From: Malachius bipustulatus | Taxonomy: Eukaryota > Arthropoda > Insecta > Coleoptera > Melyridae | Direction of reading: 5' to 3' | DNA: 64,000 nucleotides | Assembly (NCBI GenBank): GCA_910589415.1 | Contig: OU342637.1 | Span: 41,446,162 to 41,510,161 of the forward strand | Shown here: in pieces, positions 23,029 through 32,200 of the stretch | How positions within the stretch are numbered: the stretch's first letter is position 1 | Layout of the letters: each line of letters starts with the position of its first letter | Program-made: the position numbers and the translations under genes | The notes under the pieces: generated by a model | The model's database searches: none | What the model was told of the DNA's origin: nothing | Seen by the model: the letters and a program-made list of their open reading frames with translations, nothing else

Positions 23029-23943
23029 ATGCCGAAATTAATATCGATTAAAGAAAAAATTCGTATAAAAAAGGCTTTCAAGTTATTTAAATCTGATAAT
23101 GAAAACCTAAGTGAACGTCAAGTCATTTTGAAAGTAAAACACATTTGGGGTGTAAGTATTATTAAGTGTACACCTGATAAAATGATGTTACGTAATTTTC
23201 CTCTTTTATAGTATTCAGTACTTAAGTGCGATTGGAACAATAATTAAACAGGATAAATTTGAAGTTAAACCTTTGGGCAGACGACCTAAACCAGGCAATA
23301 ATTATGGAAATTTTACGTTTCGGAAAGATTTGCAACGACTGATTTGGCAATATAACTTGAAAAACGAACATTTTATTGTAGGAAAACTTTTGGAAGACGA
23401 ACGTAAACATTTGGATTTTGAAAAGGGGAGAACTAGTTTATTTAAAATTCTTAAATATCTCAGCTATAAGTAAAATGAAACAAATTGAATAATAATAAAT
23501 TATTATATCAATTACAGCAATCCGATTGTTGAAAAACAATAATGCTTTCTGAACGACACACTTGCTCCAACGGTATGGTGAAGACAGAGACATCGATGTT
23601 TCAATGGTTATTTCCATCTCATCAGTCTGTCACATCACCACCACTAGAGAAGTGTGCCGATCAGAAAGAAAATCAAAAGCTTTAAATTGAAACATCGATG
23701 TCTCTGTCTTCACCATACCGTTGGAGCAAGTGTGTCGTTCAGAAAGCATTATTGTTTTTCAGCTATAAGTATAAATATGTGAACGGACGCAAAATTCTTT
23801 GTGAACAAAAACATGTCGTTGCATCCAAAATTACCTTTCTAAGAAAATACTTACAATATCAAAATTCGAGTGAAAATGTAACGTTCGTGTACCTGGACGA
23901 AACATGGATCTACCAGAATGGATCCAAACGGCAATTACCATAA
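23029..23943 (+). pseudogene. Tc1/IS630-type transposase, N-terminal part, split by an insertion
   Basis: ATG at 23029 opens an N-terminal helix-turn-helix-like region (KEKIRIKKAFKLFKSDNENL). After a break near 23200 the linker GRRPKPGNN and a second helical region (RKDLQRLIWQYN) follow. The frame is interrupted at 23473-23758 and resumes with FLRKYLQYQNSSENVTFVYL and DETWIYQNG. The LDETWI segment carries the first catalytic Asp of the DDE nuclease. The sequence ends soon after (TAA near 23941), so the second and third catalytic acids are missing. It resembles the transposase remnant at 48984-49986 (YMDETYIH). Confidence 0.75.
23473..23758. mobile_element. Foldback MITE insertion with 13-bp direct repeats
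   Basis: The insertion is flanked by a 13-bp direct repeat TCAGCTATAAGTA (23460-23472 and 23759-23771). Inside, about 23531-23758, is an inverted pair of about 70-bp arms (TGAAAAACAATAATGCTTTC, ACGGTATGGTGAAGACAGAG, ACATCGATGTTTCAA) around a loop of roughly 85 bp. The same arm and loop recur at 63690-63836. A lead of about 57 AT-rich bases lies between the left 13-mer and the first arm. An intron reading (AA-GTAAAA ... TTTTTCAG) is possible, but the 13-bp repeat fits an insertion better. Confidence 0.75.
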
Positions 23944-24220
23944 TAAGATCGCCAATCACCATGACCGTAGCCGATTGGCCGATTCAGTTACCTACCAATG
24001 TTCTATTTTTTAATAATAAATAAGTAATTACTAATTTTTGATCTATTTTATAATTAAGAGTTCCTTTAATTGGAGCATTGGTCGGTGTAACGTTGTAACT
24101 TACATTTTTACCTGAGACTCAAAAAATGTACCTTGCAACATTATTGAATGGAATGTTTATTTCATTTAGCGATTCTTGAAATATTGTTTAAATATTATTT
24201 AAGGTAAACTAGGCAACAAT

Positions 24221-26444
24221 CCCTAGTAGAAAGAAATATTGGCTAGAAATTGGCTAAATATTGGTACTATATTGATCGGTTGGGCCAATATTACCAATCC
24301 CTATACTATATTGGCGCAATATAGAAAGTGAAATTGGATGCCAATATTGGCAATTAAATATTGGTGCTATATGAGTTCTCTAGATATGTAACGTATATTG
24401 GCAAATCAATCTTGCCCCAATATTGATTTTGCAACATCTAAACTCGCTATTATTGGTGTAATATTGGACCAATATTACCTATTTTTGAATTCTATTTAAT
24501 AATCGTAATTTCTTAACGATTATTACTTTTGCTTATAGGTATGAATACCTATATATGTGGGCCAGATATAATCTTTAAATTTTTTTCAACAAAAATTTTA
24601 CTTGAAGGCATTTTTGCTATTAAATAATGACATTAAAAAATAGACGAAGTTTATTTTTCTTAATATAGGTAGGTATCATAGTCAAAAGTTGAAACTTGGA
24701 AACTTTAAAATGCGTGTCCTACTATTTTTGTCGTCTTCAACATTTTTAGTTCATAATTTCAGAGTTCAAAAATGTCAAATTCCATACCTACAAGCAGTAC
24801 CTGTGGTATAACCACATGCGCCCTTCACGTGAACAAACAGAGATATAAAATTTGTCTATTTGTAAAAGGAGGGATAAACTATCCACTTTCCCGTCACTTG
24901 CTCTATTTTACCTGTCGATCAGGCATCTTCCTTCATCTTCCTTTGTTATACCATACCACGTTCCATCATCTTATTTATTTCTTCTTTGTTCTTTGCCGTT
25001 GCATGTTGCATCCGTCTCTCTTCTCTTTCCCTTACATATTTCAGTCTCAGTTCAGTCATGAGTCAATCAGTTACGAGTGTGTTACGACAGACTTCTTGTG
25101 TTACTGTGATACTGTGTTATAATATTATTGTTAACTACTAAACAGCAGATTCTAATAAGAATCCAGTGCCAATTGGAAATACCTAAGTAAGTATTTATTT
25201 TAATTATTCTATTATTAATAATGGTCGAGTTACGTGAGTTCATGGGTTTGGTTGTGGGTTCATGATGAGTTCTATGCATTTCTACATTTTTTTATATAAA
25301 GTCGTAGGTAACTTAAGAGATTGCAAAAATGTTTATTACAGTTTATATTAGAAAAAGTTGCTACATAAAAACCATGCCCCTGGACTATTTTTTTAAACGC
25401 ATCAGGCGTGCAGCATGTTGTCACCTTGCCACATTGCAGCACGTCCCTTGTTAACTGATAACCAAACATGTCGGTGCTAACTTTATACTTACTCAAAATT
25501 ATTGATAAATGAATGTTTTCTTTTTTCAAGCTGTTGGTCCTATCCCTTATTATATTTTCTGAAGCGTTGAGGACACTTTTTAACATCTTATTTAACTTCA
25601 AGTTTTATATTTTAATCTATCATTTTATAATAAATTGTAGATGTTTATAATAAATATTAAATTTATCAAATAATTTTATAAAAATTATACAGTGCCCGCC
25701 AAAAAGCTCGAACCATACGGGAAAACGTATCATAAGTAGGCATTTTTTTATATGAATATTATGTCCTGAATTAATGCATGTGATATTCTTTCAGAAGAAT
25801 TTAGTTTCAAGATGCAACCGAGGCGAACATTTCAAAGTCAGTGGGAGTTTGCTTGGCTTGGCTGCTGCTGGCGATCGAGAAGGTGGACGGAGAGAAAGAG
25901 TGTTAAAGAGGGCCCACCCTGAAGAAAATGTCTAGTTTTTGTAAATAGTGTCAGTGTCTACATTTTGAAATTATTTTTTTACAATAATTACAATGTACTT
26001 ATAACTTAGGTATGCTAAATTTATTAACGATTAAAGCATCATTTTATACGCAGAATTATTATGTTTTTATTAGTCTATAATGTTGATTCTCTGGGGGGGG
26101 GGATCTTATCCAAAATTGGCAATAAAATATCTATCCAATATTAAAGTCCTATAATTATCCAATATTGGCAATACAATATGTGTCCAATATTAAAGTCCTA
26201 TAGTTATCCAATATTGACAGTACAATATGTATCCAATATTAAAAATCCTATAATTATCCAATATTGGCAGTACAATATGTATCCAATATTGGTTTGAAAA
26301 ATTGGCCCAATATTGCAAAACAATATTGGCTAATTATTGTAAAATGTTAACACTTCGATATTGGCCCAATATAGGTAATCAATATTTAACCAATATCGAC
26401 CAATATTCAGCCAATATAGCACCAATATATTTTTTCCACTGGGG
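24221..26444. mobile_element. Element E: CCC-ended transposon with CCAATATTGG clusters
   Basis: Left end CCCTAGTAGAAAGAAATATT and right end (inverted) CCCCAGTGGAAAAAATATATT, with AT on both sides (24219-24220 and 26445-26446). The self-complementary word CCAATATTGG and close variants (TATTGGC, GCCAATATAG) crowd the first about 270 bp and the last about 330 bp and are absent from the middle. The centre (about 24760-25930) holds an initiator-like CAGT-rich stretch (TCAGTCTCAGTTCAGTCATG near 25042), a minus-strand 109-codon frame (25272-25601) and a GC-rich exon-like piece (25809-25925). It sits inside an older MITE. Confidence 0.82.
25809..25925 (+). other. GC-rich exon-like segment in the centre of element E
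   Basis: About 115 bases stand out from AT-rich surroundings. One frame reads RGEHFKVSGSLLGLAAAG then DREGGRRERVLKRAHPEENV to TAG; another begins MQPRRTF and stops sooner. TTTCAAG precedes it, a weak acceptor. Either could be a last coding exon. No family recognised. Confidence 0.35.
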
Positions 26445-26635
26445 ATTAAAGCTTTGTGGAAGCATTCTGCCCATTTGAACCTGATGAATCGAAAAAATTA
26501 CTCCAAAAAATTATGTAAGTTACAACGTTACTCCGGCCAACGCTACAAGTAGTTCCTTTAATATCAAAATACAATAAAACTTTTTTCTCATGTTATTATT
26601 TATGGCAAGCTTATTAGATTTGACGAGTTTGCTTT

Positions 26636-26929
26636 CTAGATAAAGATTGCAATATCATAAAATACGTGACAAAAGGTTCCAAAATAAACAGTGCATAAAG
26701 AGGTAAATATAATAAGAAGAATAGCAAAAATAACAAAAATCCATTTTGCAACTATGTCCTGTTCGTTGTCATAAAACTTCAACCTCATAAAAAAAAGACA
26801 TAACCCAACTCCAGCAAATGATTGACAGCGGTTATACCCAGTAATTATTTCTATCACCCTACACCATAACCCAATTCTTTTATAATAAGTGAACGGCATA
26901 TATATATCATTAAAAATCAAATATGACAC
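26636..26929 (-). CDS. Small ORF, possible membrane protein, unrecognised
   Basis: An open frame of 97 codons starts with MSYLIFNDIYMPF and contains a hydrophobic run (WIFVIFAILLIIFTSLCTVY) that would make one transmembrane helix. In sequence this AT-rich (T-rich on the coding strand) such runs arise by chance, and no neighbour supports it as a gene. Listed with low confidence. Confidence 0.2.
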   Translation of the reverse strand: MSYLIFNDIYMPFTYYKRIGLWCRVIEIITGYNRCQSFAGVGLCLFFMRLKFYDNEQDIVAKWIFVIFAILLIIFTSLCTVYFGTFCHVFYDIAIFI

Positions 26930-27025
26930 TTTTTGTGATGTAAAACCAATTATACCTCTTTTTCAATCCAATTCGAAAAATTACGCCTAAAATCACTATT
27001 CTTCATCACCACGAACTATATATTT

Positions 27026-27172
27026 GCCCGTATTCACAAACGATAATTTCCTAAATAATTACGTAATTATTTAAATGAGTGAGATGGAGATATGCAGTTT
27101 TTTTGCAATAGAATGAGATGGGGATAATTGATTACGTAATTATTTAGGAAATTATCGTTTGTGAATACGGGC
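27026..27172. mobile_element. Small MITE (147 bp), first of two copies
   Basis: Ends GCCCGTATTCACAAACG and inverse; the TIR runs on through ATAATTTCCTAAATAATTACG for about 42 bp. A nearly identical copy is at 38197-38344. The interior (ATGAGTGAGATGGAGATATG) is in opposite orientation relative to the ends of the second copy. The build resembles the Harbinger MITE at 12592, but the target duplication is ambiguous (ATT is possible if the end is TGCCCG). Confidence 0.85.
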
Positions 27173-27491
27173 AATTGTCTATTTTGAATCACTAACATAT
27201 TGTATAAAATAAATAAATATTGTATAAATAAAATCACTTTTTGTTCGATAAATAAAAATTGACTTCTAATCTCAAAATGAGTTTGACAGCCAAAATCTAC
27301 TTTACAATACGACCTTTTAGAAAAGCCGGTCGTTTCTTAATTTAATTATACAGGCTGTCCTATTTAGGTAAAATGAACTGCATGAAACGGTAAGAGATAC
27401 GAAATCGGTTAAATTACCAAAAAATTGCGCTGTTTTGAGACGAGTATTTGCCAATTTTTTTTTCTCAATGTTCCCAGAATTTCCTGAAATA

Positions 27492-28504
27492 CAGGGTGGT
27501 TAACAATTTGATGCTCACCATTGGGATCTCGGAAACGGGAAAAGATACAGGCTGGGTTAAATTTGAGAAAAGTTGCGCAACTTTATGCTTATCTTAATAA
27601 GTGTCTTAATAACTAATGTTAAAGAAAATTTATGGAAACTTCAGGCGTTGCTGAAATATCCTGAAAAAACTTGAAAATGGAGATTTCTTATTTCAATCAT
27701 ATCTTTTTTATTATCGGATAGAAATTAAAATATTTTTGTAGGTTTACACACGTCATCAAAAGCTATCATCTGTCATTTCCAAAATTTTCAAGGACTACTA
27801 GATCGCAGAGTTTTCATATAGTCAACTTTTGTTTTTCTTATGGCCCCCATATTGTTTTTTCGTGTCATTTGCTATTAAAAAAATCGAGGAAACACTCTAT
27901 CAAATTAAAAAAAAATTGTTAAAAAATTTTTATTCTTTCTTAAAAAAAAAGAAAATGATTTCACCGAATAACGTCAATATGACGTCGCGACTTGACATTG
28001 CTTGCCTTATAGAGGTTTCTTATGACATTCGGTTAAACAGATGTTATTTTTTTCGACAAACGAAGAACAAAAATTTTTAAGAATCTTTTTTTTTGATGTG
28101 ATAGATTATTTTTTCCTTGATTCTTTTAATAGCGAGTGACACGAAAAAACAATATGGCGGCCATAAGAAAAACAAAAGTTGACTAAGAAAACTCTGCTAT
28201 CTAGTAGTAGTCCTTGAAAATTTTGGAAATGACAGATGATACCTTTTGATGACTTGTGTAAACTTACAAAAATATTTTAATTTCTATCCGATAAAAAAAA
28301 AGATATGATTGAAATAAGAAATCTCCATTTTCAAGTTTTTTTAGGATATTTCAGCAACGCCTGAATTTTTCATAAATTTTCTTTCAGATTCTTAATAAGC
28401 ATATAAAATTGTGCAACTTTACTCTAATTTAACCACCCTGTATCTTTTGCCATTTCCGAGATCCCAGTGGTGAGCAATTGAGCATCGAATTGTTAACCAC
28501 CCTG
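27492..28504. mobile_element. Foldback element, inner copy (1013 bp)
   Basis: Ends CAGGGTGGTTAACAATT and inverse, with TA on both sides (27490-27491 and 28505-28506). Comparison with the intact right arm of the outer element (CTGAAATATCCTGAAAAAAC) shows the TA is a true duplication. The arms are about 390 and 420 bp around a loop of about 190 bp (27900-28080). Arm order as in the copies at 7221 and 37760. No transposase. Confidence 0.88.
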
Positions 28505-29114
28505 TATAGTGAAAAAACTTGAAACATGCAGATTTATTATTTTAGCCATATCTTATTTATTATTGAAAAAAAAAATTATTTTTTTAGGTTTACATAAGCC
28601 GTAATGAGCTACTCATTTGACGTTTCAAAAATTTCCAAAGGCGACTAGATCTTGGAATTTTCAAAGTCAACTTTTGTTTTTTTTGTGGCTGCCATATTGT
28701 TTTTCATGCCTTTCGCTATAGAAAAATCAAGGAAACCAAAAATCCATCACATTGCAAATAAATTTGATAAATTTTATTCTTCTTTTTAAAAAATAAAGAA
28801 TAAAAAAATTTAACCGAATGTCGAAAAGTGCATTTTTTAGCAGTCGAAGGAAAATATTTAGAGCAATTTCTTTGATAATTTCAGATTATTTTTGTTAGTT
28901 TGCTTAGTTATTTGGGTTTTATTGTTTTTTTTTTATTTACTAATAAAACTTGTCAGATGTTCTCTAATAAATTTTTAACTCACTTGTTTATTCTAACGCG
29001 GCGGGTGAGAGAGGGGGGGGGAAGCAGTGCGACAAAAAAAGAGTGAACGAACGTGGGGTCGTGGAGTCTGGGCCGCTAACGCGGCGGGCATGTTTGAGTT
29101 ATCTTATTCGGGCT

Positions 29115-29915
29115 ATCTCCTCTGAAGGCGCCGAGAGTCCAGATTGGCGGTTACCGAGATCGCATAGTCGAAACATGTCGGCAGTGCGTAGGCTATGTTT
29201 AATTTCGATATCTTTGAAAATGGCCTCTCTAGATCGATTTTAAAATGACCGACGAAAAAAAAAGGAAAGTCAACTTTGACAGTGTGCAGATGACAGACAA
29301 TAACACCCACAGAGATCAAACTCTGTGAGAATGTTAACCCATATTTTGCCTATCCGTCGGTACCACAACGAAACAATTCCGATAATTCTTGCAAAAGTTA
29401 TTATTGATCGTTTTTCGAAAAACAATCGAAAATTTTCGAAAATCGCGAAAATTGCGTTTTTTGACTACCGGAAAAATTCAAGATGGCGGGGGAAAGTCAG
29501 TGAGCGAAATTTTAAGAAAATTTTTACCGGGATCATCGAATGACGTGTACGGCTCTTCAAGATAAGCGTTCCGAGGTTTCCATGTTTGACACTTTTTCCA
29601 AAATGGCGGATCGAAGTTGCCGGTCGAGTTTTTTGTAGACGTTTACGGGGGGTCTATCTTCTCTGAAGCCGCTAGGCTTCAAGGCTGGTGGTTACCGGGT
29701 TTGTATAGTAGAGACATGTCGGCAGTGCTTAGGCTAGGTTTAATTTTGATATCTGACAAAATGGCCGTTCTACAGCGACTTTAAAATGGCCGATGTAAAA
29801 AAGACAAATTTTGACTTTGACAGTTCATAAATGACAGGCGGTAATTACGAGAAATGTCAAACTCGGTGTGTCGAAAGATACTTTTCTTAGCTATCCGTTG
29901 GTACTCGAACTTAAT
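29115..29915 (+). repeat. Two diverged direct copies of an about 250-bp unit
   Basis: Copy one 29115-29370, copy two 29652-29915. Shared order: CTCTGAAG, GGTTACCG, ACATGTCGGCAGTG, TTAGGCTA-type, AAAATGGCC, GACTTTGACAG-type, and TATCCGTYGGTAC. Between them are two short pieces with AAAATGGCGG. A repeated AATGGC word at steady intervals is noticeable, but I see no protein. It forms the unique centre of the foldback element. Confidence 0.65.
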
Positions 29916-30849
29916 ACTTTATTACAGTTTAATAATGATTCAATTAATGAGGACTAAATATTAAAATTTCAAAAGGACCGTTTTTTTGGCATGATGTATC
30001 GTAGAGTAATTGAAAATTTAAAACGGCTTCTAAATATTACAATAGGTACAGCATATAGATTGATATAGGGTGTAATTTTTAACATATTATTATCTATGGC
30101 AACACTTAAAACATGCACTTTTTGACATTCGGTGATTGTTTTTATTCTTTATTTTTTTATGAAAAAGAAGAATAAAATTTATCAAATTTATTTGCAATGT
30201 GATGGATTTTTGGTTTCCTTGATTTTTTCTATAGCGAATGCCATGAATAACAAAATGGCGGACATAAGAAACACAAAAGTTGACTTCGAAAGTCTCAAGA
30301 TTTAGTCGGATTTGGAAATTTTTTTAACGTCAAATGAGTAGCTCATTACAGCTTATGTAAACCTAGAAAAAATAATAATTTTTTTCAATAATAAAGAAGA
30401 TATGGTTAAAATAGTAAATCTGCGTGTTTAAGGTTTTTTCAGGATATTTCAGGAAACTGGGAATATTGAGAAAAAAATAATTGCCAAATACTCTTTTCAA
30501 AACAGCGCAACTTTTTCGTAATTTATTTTAACCGAATTCTTATCTCCTAACGTTTCATGCAGTTCATTTTACCTAAATGGGACCGCCTGTGTTATTAAAT
30601 TAAACAACGACCGGCTTTTCTGAAAGGTCGTATTGTAAAGTAGATGACATGTACTTACTATTATTGAAAATTAAAAACGACCTCCAAAGTACAAGACAAA
30701 ATAAGTTAACATAGGGTGTATTTCTCTACATACGCTTTGCATTTACTTTGCAACGCTTAAAAAAATGCACTGTATTAGAAATGGGGCACATGGCATTACT
30801 CTTATTATAAAAAATAAATTATGATAATGAAAAATATTGATGCATAAAG

Positions 30850-31257
30850 ATCAGACTGCAAGCTGTAGAGGTACTTCGGTTTGTTGATGACCACACAGTG
30901 GACAACGGCGAAAAGCAATTCGTGGTCGACGAGCTGAGTAGTACCGCAGCGGCGATGGGCTGCCAGCAGCAAGCGTCGTCACTGTCGTCAGTATACTTCT
31001 GACTGCCGTCGCGACGCCGCCAGCTGCCGCCACCACACGCTCGATCGCGATGGAAGTTAACCCTCGTGAGTCAAATCGTATATCGAAGTCATGAGCGAGT
31101 GTATTTTGATTCTTGTGCAACAATAACTATTTGCCAGTTGAATAACTATTGTTTCTTTTCTAAAGTTAAATAAGTTAAGGTGATAGTGTGAGCTGACAAG
31201 TTTTGAAAAAAAGTTTTCAATAGTTCTGTGTGAGTTTATTGACTATAAAAAAGACAG
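30850..31257 (+). promoter_or_regulatory. CpG-rich, exon-like stretch with strong splice donor
   Basis: The most CpG-rich part of the window outside LINE leaders (GTCGCGACGCCGCCAGC, GCTCGATCGCGATGG). It contains arthropod initiator-like words (TCAGTATAC, near 30990) and runs into AAAGACAG followed by GTGAGATA at 31258, a good plus-strand 5' splice site. This would suit the first, mostly untranslated, exon of a host gene whose remainder lies elsewhere. A minus-strand 90-codon frame here (30851-31123) is Ala/Val/Arg-rich and probably a by-product of the GC content. No second exon was found, so this stays tentative. Confidence 0.35.
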
Positions 31258-31259
31258 GT

Positions 31260-32198
31260 GAGATACTTCAAAGCTCTTAAGTTTTACAAGGAAATTGTTT
31301 TTGGTTATTTAAAAAAAATATATCCGTTATAATAAAAAAATGTCTGAATTAATATTTACTGATGATTTATGACTGATGAGTACCGAAACACATTTTTAGC
31401 TTATGTAAGAAATATAGTGATATGCAAGTGAAAAACAATAATCGAGAAATAGAAAAGTTTTGAAAATTATGTCTTTAATGGAGTAATTATTCATAATGCA
31501 TTATAAAAATAATGCAATCTGTGACCAGATGTACATTATACCTAATTATATTTTCAACAGGTATTATAATGTATTTTTCACTACTGAGTTTATTAGTGTT
31601 GGTAAATATTTTGGTTGCCAAGAATTTAAACACACCAGTTTTTATTTTTAATAGTGGCATATTATTATATAGATATCTTTCTATAAGTATATATAGGTAT
31701 GTATTTATAAAATTCGAAGTATTAAAAAATATTAAAACTTTAGATTTTACATACGAAGTTCCTAAAATAAACAAGCATTTTATTTTATTCCACATTAATT
31801 GCCTTACATTTATAATACCTACATAAATTGGAATAGAAGAGGAATGCAAGATATTTTAATTATAACTCGTTAAGAATGACATGTTTTAAATTCCCAATGT
31901 TACAATAATTTCTATCTATACTTTTTCCCACACTTTATTGGAAATTTTCAATTAGTTTTCAAAAAAAACTTCGAAAATTTACAGCAAATTCTGAAGTTCT
32001 TGTTATCAATATTCGATTAGATTTCGTAACACAATTTTTATCCAGGAGGTAGGTGCCTACTTAACTGTTTATTTTAACTCATTTTCTATATGGTGGAAAA
32101 ATCAATTCACTTCATATATGCAACAGTTGAAATTGGATTGACAAAACTTGAATTTACCGTTTATAACTAGGTAGGTATTAGGTCTTAGGTACTTATTA
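31260..32198. other. AT-rich, no supported feature
   Basis: Two opposed frames of about 105-120 codons overlap each other at 31487-31849, both hydrophobic and AT-driven; neither shows a domain. GGTAGGT words occur near 32045 and 32170. Could be intron. Confidence 0.4.
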
Positions 32199-32200
32199 TA

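Larger units (their letters stand above)
24068..26548. mobile_element. Older TIR element interrupted by element E
   Basis: Left and right of element E lie matching inverted ends: GGAGCATTGGTCGGTGTAAC on the left and, inverted, GTAGCGTTGGCCGGAGTAAC on the right, both continuing GTTGTAACTTACAT. The direct repeat AGTTCCTTTAAT occurs just outside both (24059-24070 and 26549-26560), so the target duplication is 9 to 12 bp. Without E the element would be about 255 bp, a MITE. The superfamily is not assigned. Confidence 0.7.
27351..30589. mobile_element. Foldback element, outer copy, with unique centre
   Basis: Left end CAGGCTGTCCTATTTAGG and right end inverse CAGGCGGTCCCATTTAGG, then shared arm words ACTGCATGAAACG, GCGCTGTTTTGA and, after the nested element, ATCTTATTTATTATTG, GTTTACATAAGCC and TGGCTGCCATATTG. 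Right arm about 30110-30589. A second foldback element (27492-28504) is nested in the left arm. The centre, about 28850-30100, holds a purine/GC-rich start (28990-29090) and a duplicated block. The left flank is TA; the right flank reads TG. Confidence 0.75.
27292..30648. repeat. About 115-bp palindrome split by the foldback element
   Basis: The flanks of the foldback element are inverted copies of each other: TTTACAATACGACC, AAAAGCCGGTCGTT and TTAATTTAAT on the left (27297-27348) and the inverse on the right (30591-30645). Joined, they would form one perfect-type hairpin with an AT-rich centre where the element entered. Tc1/mariner-type elements are known to favour palindromic TA sites, which would explain it. 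Confidence 0.7.

Noticed and set aside
23473..23758. An intron (GTAAAA ... TTTTTCAG) in the transposase
   Set aside because: Possible, but the 13-bp direct repeat and the internal foldback, repeated at 63690, explain it better as an insertion.
31487..31849. Two overlapping opposed ORFs of 104 and 120 codons
   Set aside because: Both hydrophobic and AT-driven, mirror images of one another, no motif, no splice or promoter signal tied to them.
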